Shown: in pieces, positions 52,381 to 60,613 of the stretch
Position numbering within the stretch: the stretch's first letter is position 1
Layout: each line of letters opens with the position of its first letter
Source: an uncultured Latescibacterota bacterium
GTDB taxonomy: Bacteria; Latescibacterota; UBA2968
Reading direction: 5' to 3'
Length of the DNA: 64,000 nt
Assembly: GCA_958295785.1 (NCBI GenBank)
Contig: OY282377.1
Location: forward strand, 758,394-822,393
The notes under the pieces: model-generated
Told to the model about the DNA's origin: nothing
Database searches by the model: none
Seen by the model: only the letters and a program-made list of their open reading frames with translations
Made by a program: the position numbers and the translations under genes

Positions 52381-53306
52381 AAGCCCTAACATAAAGAAAT
52401 CAAGCGTCTGAAACAGATGAGTGAACAGCCGATGGAGAGGAACGCCGCATGGATGTCCGCTCTGCGTTCGTCGCGCACCCGCAGGTTGCCAAACTGCCGG
52501 AGCCAGGCCAGCGTCCGCTCAACGACCCACCGGTACACGCCCAACCCGCTGCCATGCTCTGTACCCCGCCGGGCGATCACCGGCCAGATGTGGCGCGCAC
52601 GCAGGGCCTTCCGGTGTGCCCTCGAGTCATAGGCACGGTCTGCATACAGCCGTTGGGGTCTGCGGCGCGGACGACCGCGTTTGCCTCTGACCGCAGGCAC
52701 GGCGTCCACCCATGGCAACCATTGCGTCACATCTGGCCGGTGCGCCCCGGGCACAATCGCGGCCAGAGGCAGCCCATTGGCATCGGTGATCCCATGATGC
52801 TTACGCCCGGGCTTGCGGCGGTCTGTGGGATTGGGGCCGGTTTTTTTTTCCGCCCCCCACCGCACGGAGGGAGGCACTGTCCACACAGGCGCGAGACCCG
52901 TCTAGGCCATCGGCCGCTCGCAGTTTGGACAACAGCAGATGATGAAGCCGCTCCCACACGCCTGCGTCATGCCATGCCTTCAGACGACGCCAGCAGGTCA
53001 TCCCGGAACCCCACCCCATCTCTTGGGGCAACTGCTCCCACGGGATGCCGCTCTTCAGGACGAATAGAATGCCGGTCAACGCCTTGCGGTCATCAATGCG
53101 CTTACGTCCGGGAAAGCGGAATCGTCTCGGCTTGGGAACCGGCAAAAGGGGGTGGACCTTTTCCCAGAGTTCATCGCTCACGAGTGGTTTGGTCATTTGT
53201 TCCTCCTCGCCCGGTTGCAGATGCCGGGCATGTACGTTGTAAGGGTTGGGCTGAGAAGAAAAGCGGCCTCTCACAAATCCATGGCAACGCTTTTTGTTAG
53301 GGCTTC
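52380..53306. mobile_element. IS5-family insertion sequence (927 bp), parent of the MITEs
   Basis: Ends GAAGCCCTAACA and TGTTAGGGCTTC are inverted repeats, with TAA direct repeats at 52377-52379 and 53307-53309 (a TNA-type target as in the IS1031/IS427 groups). One transposase on the minus strand fills it. The element's two ends are the same sequences that form the 112-bp MITEs at 31678, 33503 and 51058. Its right edge touches the start codon of the next gene. Confidence 0.9.
52386..53196 (-). CDS. IS5-family transposase in two frames joined at an A run
   Basis: ATG 53196 (MTKPLVSDELWEKVHPLL) starts frame 1, with the helix-turn-helix region and DDE Asp in VDSASLRAVGGGKK. At nine A near 52845 the frame must shift by +1 (or lose one A) to continue as TGPNPTDRRKPGRKH. 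Frame 2 then supplies the second Asp in YADRAYDSR and the Glu in VERTLAWLRQFG. IS427-type elements are known to use frameshifting at A runs, so this may be natural rather than decay. The stop lies inside the left inverted repeat. Confidence 0.82.
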
Positions 53307-53309
53307 TAA

Positions 53310-54452
53310 ATGAACGCCTATAAACTGCTAGCGCAGTTTTACCCCGTCCCGCGCTTTTTGTCGTGTCTTCTAATTTTTTGCTCGTTGTTTGTCGTTCCTC
53401 TTCGCGCAGAAGAATGGACGCGATTTCGCGGAGATGCACAATCCACAGGGGTTGCGAATGCCGCCTTGCCAAAGGACATGTCGGTTTTATGGACCGCACA
53501 AATCGAAATCGGCATTGAATCCACAGCCGCGATCTGGCAAAACGCGGTCTATGTGGGCGGGTTGGACGAAAAGCTCTATGCTATTGATTTTGACAGCGGC
53601 GTGCTGATGTGGACCTATTCTGCAACGGGCGAGATCAAAGCATCGCCATTGGTATTGGGCAACGCCGTATTCTTCGGCGATGGCAATGGCGTCTTTCACG
53701 CGGTCGATGCCCAAACGGGCAACGCCGTGTGGACCTTTCAAACAGATGGGGAGATCATCTCATCGGCCAATGCAACCGCAGATCGCATCCTGTTTGGATC
53801 TTATGATCAGTTCTTGTATTGCCTCGCGCCAAAGGACGGGGCTTTGCTGTGGCAGGTCGAAACAGACGGTTATGTTCACGGCATGCCGGCTATCGCACAG
53901 GCGCGTACCCTCATCGCGGGCTGCGATGGCCTCTTGCGCGTTATCGACATTGCTAGCGGGAAAGAACAATCGCAAATCGCACTCAATGCTTATGTGGGCG
54001 CCAGCGCGGCGGTTCGCAATGCCCGCGCTTATGTGGGCACGTATGGCAGTCGCGTTTTGTGCATTGACCTAAGCGCGAAAAAAATCGCATGGCAATACGA
54101 ACACCCGCAGCGCAAATTTCCCTATTACGCGTCGCCGGCCCTCACCGCTGATCTGCTCGTCGTTGCAGGGCGCGACAAAATGGTTCACGCGCTAAATCCC
54201 GATACGGGCGATGTCGTGTGGACCCACGTCTCCCGATCCCGATTTGAAGCCTCTCCCGTCATTGCAGACAGCCGCGTTTTTGTGGGCACAACGGGCGGAA
54301 AACTCATCGCATTAAATCTCCAAACCGGCGAACCCGAATGGGAATTTGTCACCGGCTCGGGCTTTGTGGCCTCGCCGAGTGTGGCGCGCGCGCGGCTGAT
54401 TATTGGCACCACAGATGGCACCTTGTATTGTTTCGAAAAGGAAAAAAAATGA
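53310..54452 (+). CDS. Exported PQQ-repeat beta-propeller protein
   Basis: A 380-residue protein with a signal peptide (LSCLLIFCSLFVVPLRAEE) and about seven PQQ-type blades: WTRFRGDAQSTG at the start, then AIDFDSGVLMWTYSATG, AVDAQTGNAVWTFQTDG, ALNPDTGDVVWTHV and ALNLQTGEPEWEFVTG. ATG 53310 directly follows the IS5 element's target repeat and no ribosome site is present, so the IS has replaced the natural upstream region. Expression may depend on the IS, or the true first codons are lost. It overlaps the radical SAM gene by 4 bases. Confidence 0.85.
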   Translation: MNAYKLLAQFYPVPRFLSCLLIFCSLFVVPLRAEEWTRFRGDAQSTGVANAALPKDMSVLWTAQIEIGIESTAAIWQNAVYVGGLDEKLYAIDFDSGVLMWTYSATGEIKASPLVLGNAVFFGDGNGVFHAVDAQTGNAVWTFQTDGEIISSANATADRILFGSYDQFLYCLAPKDGALLWQVETDGYVHGMPAIAQARTLIAGCDGLLRVIDIASGKEQSQIALNAYVGASAAVRNARAYVGTYGSRVLCIDLSAKKIAWQYEHPQRKFPYYASPALTADLLVVAGRDKMVHALNPDTGDVVWTHVSRSRFEASPVIADSRVFVGTTGGKLIALNLQTGEPEWEFVTGSGFVASPSVARARLIIGTTDGTLYCFEKEKK

Positions 54453-55795
54453 GCGAGCAAATCCAAATTCCAGAGCCGGCAACCACCCGCAAGGCGTGGA
54501 AGGAAACAGACGTGGGCAGCGTCTTTGTGTCCAATTATCCGCCCTATTCTTTTTGGCGCGATGAAAACACGGCGCGAATCAAAGCGATGTTGCACACCTC
54601 TGACCCCGCGGACAAAGACATTCCCTTGGGCCTGTACATGCACATCCCATTTTGTCGCAAACGGTGCAAATTCTGTTATTTTCGCGTCTATACCGGGCGC
54701 AACAGTTCTGAAATTCAAACGTATTTGGATGCCCTGGGCAAAGAAGTCGAAACGTACAGCACCTTGCCGCGCATTGCAGGTCGGAAATTGCACTTCATCT
54801 ATTTCGGCGGTGGCACGCCGTCTTATATCAGCGTCAAACACCTGCGGGCCTTAGTCGCCCGGGTCAAAACCGCTATGCCATGGGACGATGCCGAAGAAGT
54901 GGCCTTTGAATGCGAACCGGGCACCTTGTCGCAATCCAAAGTCGAGGCCATCCGCGAAATCGGCGTCACGCGCTTGAGCTTGGGGTTGGAAAATTTGAAC
55001 GACGACATCTTGCGAGAGAACGGTCGCGCACACGTCAGCAAAGAAATTTACGCGGTCATGCCCTGGGTCAAAGCGCAGCAATTTCCACAGGTCAACGTCG
55101 ATCTGATCGCGGGGATGGTCGGGGAAACCCGCGAAACGTGGCGAGATACGGTGCAGCGCACCATTGACCTCGACGCGGACAGCGTGACCATCTACCAAAT
55201 GGAACTGCCCTTCAACACCACGTATTCCCAAGCGATCCGCGGGGGCAATGGCGTGCCGGTCGCAGACTGGGAAACCAAGCGAGAATGGCACAATTACGCC
55301 ATCGAACAATTCGCCGCAGCGGGCTATGAAACCTCCAGCGCGTACACCCTAACCAAAAAAGGTCGCCCAAACAAATTCATCTATCGGGATGCCCTGTGGC
55401 GCAGCGCGGATCTCATCGGCACGGGCGTGGCGTCATTTTCCCACGCGGGCGGCATGCATTTCCAAAACCAGACGCATTGGGATCCGTACCTCAAAGCCGC
55501 AGGCCAAGGACAATTGCCGATCAACCGATCTTTTGTACCCACCGAAGAAGAGCGGTTGGTTAGAGAAATGATCTTGCAACTCAAACTCGGGCGGATCGAA
55601 ACCGCATATTTTCAAAACAAATTTGGCGTGGATATCCTAAAGCGATTTGGCGAGACCTATCGCGAACTCCGCGATGCCGAGATGTTGTCTTTCGATTCGC
55701 AGAGCATCACCCTGAGCCGACAAGGGCTGTTGCGCGTGGATCAGTTGCTCCCCGAATTTTATCACAAAAAGTATCGCAACTCGCGCTACACCTAA
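54449..55795 (+). CDS. HemN/HemW-like radical SAM protein (coproporphyrinogen oxidase family)
   Basis: ATG 54449 overlaps the propeller stop in an ATGA. The 448-residue protein has the radical SAM cluster CRKRCKFC (Cys69, Cys73, Cys76), FIYFGGGTPSYIS for SAM binding, RLSLGLENLND and a HemN-type C-terminal wing. HemN proteins oxidise coproporphyrinogen III without oxygen; HemW-type relatives are heme chaperones or do other chemistry. Upstream is a quinoprotein-like propeller and downstream a TonB receptor, so it may serve iron/tetrapyrrole uptake or cofactor handling. The Rpn-like gene follows by 11 bases. Confidence 0.85.
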   Translation: MSEQIQIPEPATTRKAWKETDVGSVFVSNYPPYSFWRDENTARIKAMLHTSDPADKDIPLGLYMHIPFCRKRCKFCYFRVYTGRNSSEIQTYLDALGKEVETYSTLPRIAGRKLHFIYFGGGTPSYISVKHLRALVARVKTAMPWDDAEEVAFECEPGTLSQSKVEAIREIGVTRLSLGLENLNDDILRENGRAHVSKEIYAVMPWVKAQQFPQVNVDLIAGMVGETRETWRDTVQRTIDLDADSVTIYQMELPFNTTYSQAIRGGNGVPVADWETKREWHNYAIEQFAAAGYETSSAYTLTKKGRPNKFIYRDALWRSADLIGTGVASFSHAGGMHFQNQTHWDPYLKAAGQGQLPINRSFVPTEEERLVREMILQLKLGRIETAYFQNKFGVDILKRFGETYRELRDAEMLSFDSQSITLSRQGLLRVDQLLPEFYHKKYRNSRYT

Positions 55796-55806
55796 AAGGT
55801 ATCCCC

Positions 55807-56700
55807 ATGGCCGAATACGATGCGATTTCCAAACGCCTGATTCAAACCTGCCCAGACGACTTTGTCCGATTCACACTTGGACGAGATGACGTCGAGGTCG
55901 ACGATATTCTCGAAACCGAGCAACCCACGGTCGAAATGCACCGAACCGATAGCCTGATTCTCGTGCGGATCGATGGCGAGGAGGCCTTGGTTCACACGGA
56001 ATTTCAAACCACCGACAGCACGGATACGCCCATGCCGATCCGCATGGCAGGCTATAAAATCCGAATCATTGAGCAGTATGGCCTGCCGGTCTATTCCTTT
56101 GTGATCTACTTGCGACCCAATGCCGGGCGACGCGATAAAGGACGCTTTATCCAAAGGTTGCCCGGCCATCGCTTCTTTGTGCAATACAAGGTGATTCGGT
56201 TGAGTGAAATTGAGGGGCAAGATATTGTCGCGGGCGGTCATCATGGCCTGCTACCGTTCGCGCCATTGATGAAGCGTCCTGCGGGAATGGCTTCAGAGGA
56301 ATGGTTGCGTCAGTGTATCCGCAGGACCGATGATGTGTCGTTGGATCATGCAACCAAGGTTGACTTTTTGGGTGGGTTGGCATTATTGAGTGGGTTGGTG
56401 TACGAACCAAGCACCATCACGAGTATCATTTCCCAGGAGGGTCTTATGGACGCGATTATGCGCGAATCATCATTTGCCCAGTACCTAAAGGAACAGGGCG
56501 TTAAACAGGGGGTCAGAGAACGTGCGGTTGAAGATATCCTCGACGTGTTGGAGGTTCGCTTTGATGCGGTCTCAGCACATCCCTTTGCTGCTCCCATTGC
56601 CGCGATTGACGATTTGCAGCGGCTCAAGCAGTTGCTTCGCTCGGCAGTGCAAGTGGATAATCTGGAGGCATTTCAGCATCTGTTGGATGCCGAGGAGTGA
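55807..56700 (+). CDS. Rpn/YhgA-like PD-(D/E)XK nuclease family protein
   Basis: A 297-residue intact version of the pseudogene at 51616. The N-terminal domain has TDSLILVRIDGEEALVHTEF followed by QTTDS, the Asp...Glu-x-Gln core of the PD-(D/E)XK recombination-promoting nuclease/putative transposase (Rpn, DUF4351-like) group. The C-terminal part is helical with EQGVKQGVRERAVEDILDVL, then FDAVSAHPFAAPIAAIDD and a leucine-rich end. Rpn proteins cut DNA and promote RecA-independent recombination or act in defence and mobile-element biology. It sits in the radical SAM/propeller neighbourhood, probably as a later arrival. Confidence 0.82.
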   Translation: MAEYDAISKRLIQTCPDDFVRFTLGRDDVEVDDILETEQPTVEMHRTDSLILVRIDGEEALVHTEFQTTDSTDTPMPIRMAGYKIRIIEQYGLPVYSFVIYLRPNAGRRDKGRFIQRLPGHRFFVQYKVIRLSEIEGQDIVAGGHHGLLPFAPLMKRPAGMASEEWLRQCIRRTDDVSLDHATKVDFLGGLALLSGLVYEPSTITSIISQEGLMDAIMRESSFAQYLKEQGVKQGVRERAVEDILDVLEVRFDAVSAHPFAAPIAAIDDLQRLKQLLRSAVQVDNLEAFQHLLDAEE

Positions 56701-56814
56701 CGCGCTATTGAATTTGGGCGAACACGGGGCACCCGCCCCGACACTGCTCCCTCGTCCTTCGTGTCCCTTTTTATTTTTTCTGGATCCCTCACATCTCGTA
56801 TCTTGGAGTGCATC

Positions 56815-58035
56815 ATGACATACCGGCATTACCTATTCCTCGCCATTGCAATTTGCTTCCCGTTCCATCTCGCACATGCCGACTGGCCCCAGTGGCTTGG
56901 GCCTGACCGAACCGGGATTTCATCCGAAACGGGTCTGTTGACGACTTGGGCCGCAGACGGGCCGCCCGTTGTTTGGGAAAGAGAACTCGGAGAGGGTTTT
57001 TCCGGGATCTCAGTCGCAGATGGGCGGGTCTATACCATGTTCTCGGACCGGGAAAGCGAATTTGCCATTTGCCTCGACGAAGCAACCGGCGCGGAAATCT
57101 GGCGGTTTAGAACCGGAGGCAAATTCCATGAACGCCAAGGCGGGAATGGCCCTCGGTCTCAACCCACTGTGGATGAGAATCGGGTCTTTGTGCTCGGCGC
57201 GACGGGTGTGTTGTACGCCCTCAATGCCAGCGATGGCAAACAACTGTGGCAGGTCAACCTGCGCGACGATTTGGGTAGCCGCATACCCAAATTCGGTTTT
57301 TCGGCCTCGCCCCTTGTGGAAAACGATCTGTTGCTCTTGGAAACGGGCGCGCGGCGCGGCACATTTCTCGCGTTGGACAAAACAACTGGCGCGGTCAAAT
57401 GGGCGTCTCAAAACGACATCGTATCCTATTCCTCGCCCATCGCCACGGCCATCGCAGGCATCCGCCAAGTGGTTTTTGTATCGGGCGAAGCCGCTGTTGG
57501 CCTCTCGCCGATCAATGGCGCGCTCTACTGGCGGTTCCCCTGGGAAACCCAGTACGATCTGAATATTGCCACGCCCATTGTTGTGCCCCCAAATCGCATC
57601 TTCATTTCCTCGGGCTATGACCACGGCGCGGCCCTCTTGCAAATCGAACAACGGGGCGAGGGCCTGAACGTCACAAAAGTGTGGGAAAGCCGCGTCATGA
57701 AAAACCATTTCGGCACGTCCATCCTGCTCGGCGACTACATCTACGGGTTTGACAATGCGATCTTAAAATGTATCCACGCAAACACTGGCGAACAGCAGTG
57801 GCGACGCCGAGGGTATGGCAAGGGATCGCTCATCTACGCGGATGGGCATTTGATCATCTTGAGCGACAAAGGCAAACTCGCACTGATCGAGGCATCGCCC
57901 GAAGGCTTCCGCGAAAAAGCCAACGCGCAAGTCCTGTCCGGCACCTGCTGGACCGCGCCCACACTCGCCAACGGCAAATTGTTCATACGCGACATGCACA
58001 AAATCGCGTGCCTGAATGTCTCGGGTAAAAAATAA
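56815..58035 (+). CDS. Exported PQQ-repeat beta-propeller protein
   Basis: ATG 56815, after CTTGGAGTGC, gives 406 residues with a signal peptide (YLFLAIAICFPFHLAHA). Blades include WPQWLGPDRTGIS, DEATGAEIWRFRTGG, ALNASDGKQLWQVNL, ALDKTTGAVKWASQ and HANTGEQQWRRRGYG. This is the WxQWLGPxR-type propeller frequent in planctomycete-like bacteria. It lies between the Rpn-like gene and the TonB receptor. Binding or scaffold role in the periplasm; no enzymatic residues identified. Confidence 0.87.
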   Translation: MTYRHYLFLAIAICFPFHLAHADWPQWLGPDRTGISSETGLLTTWAADGPPVVWERELGEGFSGISVADGRVYTMFSDRESEFAICLDEATGAEIWRFRTGGKFHERQGGNGPRSQPTVDENRVFVLGATGVLYALNASDGKQLWQVNLRDDLGSRIPKFGFSASPLVENDLLLLETGARRGTFLALDKTTGAVKWASQNDIVSYSSPIATAIAGIRQVVFVSGEAAVGLSPINGALYWRFPWETQYDLNIATPIVVPPNRIFISSGYDHGAALLQIEQRGEGLNVTKVWESRVMKNHFGTSILLGDYIYGFDNAILKCIHANTGEQQWRRRGYGKGSLIYADGHLIILSDKGKLALIEASPEGFREKANAQVLSGTCWTAPTLANGKLFIRDMHKIACLNVSGKK

Positions 58036-58170
58036 AATGAGCTATCGGCTATCAGCCCCTGCCGCCCCCCCGAAAGACGACTCGTTTTGCGGACGGCGGG
58101 CTTGCACGGACAGGCACGGGGCCTGTCCCCACGGGTAATGGAGTCGGGCGGACGGACCACCAACAACGAA
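58036..58170. repeat. Dispersed-repeat spacer before the TonB receptor
   Basis: It contains GAGCTATCGGCTATCAGCCC, the GGACAGGCACGGGG/GCCTGTCCCC palindrome (58108-58131) and a GGACGGACCACCAACAACG stretch. No gene; AAGGACA stands before the receptor start. Confidence 0.65.
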
Positions 58171-58186
58171 TCACAAGGACATTCCC

Positions 58187-60301
58187 ATGCATTTTCGATA
58201 CCTTTTCATTTTTGTCTGCATGCTGTGCCTTCCGACAAACCTCATCTTTGCACAGAATACAGAAGAAACCTCGGATCCAGAAGGCGAATTGCCCGTCTAT
58301 GCGGGTGAGGAGATCGTGGTCACGGAAAGCAAGGAAAAAGTCCCCACGGTCAGCACGGTGGCGACCAAAATCCCAGTGCCCATCCGATTGACCCCGGCCA
58401 GCATCGGCGTGGTCAATCACGGCTTGTTCGAGCATCAAAGCGGCGTGGTCTTGGGAGACGCGCTGCGAAACATCAGCGGCGTCAACATCCAAACCGTATT
58501 TGGCGTCACGGATTTCTTCATCATTCGCGGGTTCGATTCGCTCTCCAGCGGCTTGGTGCTTACCGATGGCGCGTCTGAGCCAGAAGCCACATTTTACCAC
58601 CTCTACAACTTGGAGCGCGTGGAAGTGCTCAAGGGGCCGGGCGCGTTTTTATACGGGGGCAATCCCCTGTCTGGATCGGTCAACTTGAGCCGCAAACAAC
58701 CCCTTTTCGCAAACGCCCTTCAAGTGACGGGTTCTTACGGCCCTTACGCCACGGGGCGCGGCACCATAGACGGCAACTGGGCAAATTTGGAACGCGGCCT
58801 CGCCATGCGCGTCAATGCCCTGCGCCAGGTCTCCAACGGGTACCGAGACGACAAAAACAGCGGCTTGTGGGCGATCAACCCCTCAGCGACCTGGCGGCCC
58901 AATGACAACACGACCGCAACCGTCAATTTTGAATACGTCACGAGCAAATACAAACCGGACTCGGGCCTGCCCATTGTCAACGGCAGCGTGGCCGAAGTGC
59001 CGCGCACCCGGTCGTATCAATCGCCCTTTGATACGTCCGATCAAAAAATTTACCGCGCCCGAGTCGATATTCAATCTCGCCTCTCGCGGCGCGTCACCCT
59101 GCGCGACAAACTCTATTATACCGATTTCTCATGGGTATCGGATGGCACCTTGTTCAGCGGCGTTTTCCCCAATGCCCAAGGCGGTTTGGACATCCTCCGC
59201 TCGCTCGTCCTATTAGATGACCGTCAAAAAGTATTGGGCAATCAGGCCGAACTTTTGTTCACGTTCTCAACGGGCCGCGTTGAACACACCCTGCTCGCAG
59301 GGCTGGAACTGATGCAGTGGAAAGACAAATTTACCTTAGACGTGGCCGCGTTGCCCAACATTGACGTATCCAACCCTGCGGAAACCGCGAGCCACCCTTT
59401 TTATCTCATTCCGGGCCAGTCCCAAGGCGCGGATTCCAAAAGCCTGGTCATCGCGCCTTATATGGTGGATCGCATGGCCTTTTCAGAGCGCGTTCAGGCA
59501 TTTATCGGCGCGCGCTACGACCGCATTGATTACGACGACCCCCGCACGGATACGGCGCGTGACTACGACCAAATCAGTCCCATGGCCGGGTTGGTCTTTT
59601 CACCTGCCGAAGACCTCTCGCTTTACGCCAATGTGGGCAAAGCCTTTGCCCCGCCCTCGAGCCAAGTGCCGGGCCCTCGGCAGACCGAAGAAAGCGCGCA
59701 AATTGAAGCGGGCGCGAAAAAATACCTCATGGACAACCGCCTGCACGCATCTCTCGCGTTTTACAATTTGACCAAAAACAACATCGCCATTCCCGACGCC
59801 ACAGGCGTCACCAAACAAGAAGGCGATCAGCGGTCTCGCGGTGTCGAATTCGAAGTGATGATGCGCCCAGTAGAAAACTGGCACACCTTTTTGTCCTACG
59901 CATTTTCCAATGCCACGCTCACCCGGTTTGCCGAAATGGTTCCCGTGTTCACGCAAACGGGCGTGGTATTTCAACGCGCAGATCGCTCGGGAAACGCGCC
60001 GCCCTTTTCCCCGCGCCACATTCTCAACATCTGGACAGCCATAGGATTTGATAACGGCTTGGAATTTGGGCTTGGCGCGCGCTGCGTTACCCGCCAGTTC
60101 ATCGCCGCAGACAATCAATACCAAATCGGATCGGTATTGACATGGGACGCCTCGGCATCGCAGACATATAGGCAACTGACCTTTCGCATCAACGCCAAAA
60201 ATTTGACCAATCGAAAGTACGAAACGCGCGGATTTGGCGCCGCCTCAATCATTCCCGCGGACCCGTTTGGCCTGTACTGCGCGTTTGAAATCGACCTTTG
60301 A
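58187..60301 (+). CDS. TonB-dependent siderophore receptor
   Basis: A 704-residue outer-membrane receptor. A signal peptide ends at IFAQ. The TonB-box-like EEIVVTESKE lies near residue 45. The plug domain follows with LGDALRNISGVNIQ, FFIIRGFDS and LERVEVLKGPGAFLYGG, all typical of siderophore receptors. The barrel (about residue 190 on) has FAPPSSQVPGPRQTEESAQIEAG and ends in GLYCAFEIDL with Leu rather than Phe. It would import iron-siderophore or similar complexes powered by TonB-ExbBD, none of which is in the window. Neighbouring propellers and HemN-like protein suggest a metal or cofactor role. Confidence 0.93.
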   Translation: MHFRYLFIFVCMLCLPTNLIFAQNTEETSDPEGELPVYAGEEIVVTESKEKVPTVSTVATKIPVPIRLTPASIGVVNHGLFEHQSGVVLGDALRNISGVNIQTVFGVTDFFIIRGFDSLSSGLVLTDGASEPEATFYHLYNLERVEVLKGPGAFLYGGNPLSGSVNLSRKQPLFANALQVTGSYGPYATGRGTIDGNWANLERGLAMRVNALRQVSNGYRDDKNSGLWAINPSATWRPNDNTTATVNFEYVTSKYKPDSGLPIVNGSVAEVPRTRSYQSPFDTSDQKIYRARVDIQSRLSRRVTLRDKLYYTDFSWVSDGTLFSGVFPNAQGGLDILRSLVLLDDRQKVLGNQAELLFTFSTGRVEHTLLAGLELMQWKDKFTLDVAALPNIDVSNPAETASHPFYLIPGQSQGADSKSLVIAPYMVDRMAFSERVQAFIGARYDRIDYDDPRTDTARDYDQISPMAGLVFSPAEDLSLYANVGKAFAPPSSQVPGPRQTEESAQIEAGAKKYLMDNRLHASLAFYNLTKNNIAIPDATGVTKQEGDQRSRGVEFEVMMRPVENWHTFLSYAFSNATLTRFAEMVPVFTQTGVVFQRADRSGNAPPFSPRHILNIWTAIGFDNGLEFGLGARCVTRQFIAADNQYQIGSVLTWDASASQTYRQLTFRINAKNLTNRKYETRGFGAASIIPADPFGLYCAFEIDL

Positions 60302-60575
60302 AGTTGGCTGTTCCGGCTATTAGCCCCTGTCGCTTCACCACTGACCGCTGTTCGGACAGACACGGGGGCCTGTCCCTACAACTGATGGGACAGGCGGACT
60401 GATGATCGGTCACAGGCTACCGACCACTGACCACTTGTTATGTTGACCGCTGTTCGGACAGGCACGGGGGCCTGTCCCTACGGGTTGATAGGGGGCCACC
60501 TTCTCACTTCTCCCGTCTCACCTCTTACTTGTATCTTGCCTTTTCGGGCGAGCACAGGGGCATCGCCCCTACACA
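60302..60575. repeat. Dispersed-repeat block, 312-base gene-free gap
   Basis: It holds two GGACAG(G/A)CACGGGGGCC palindromes (60354-60379 and 60456-60481), one reverse GGGCGAGCACAGGGGCA/GCCCCTAC palindrome (60546-60571) and GACCACTGACCAC-type spacers. No coding sequence is supported until ATG 60614. Confidence 0.75.
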
Positions 60576-60613
60576 CACTGCGCGCCTTTGTGGCTAAACT
60601 TCCATCTTTTTTT

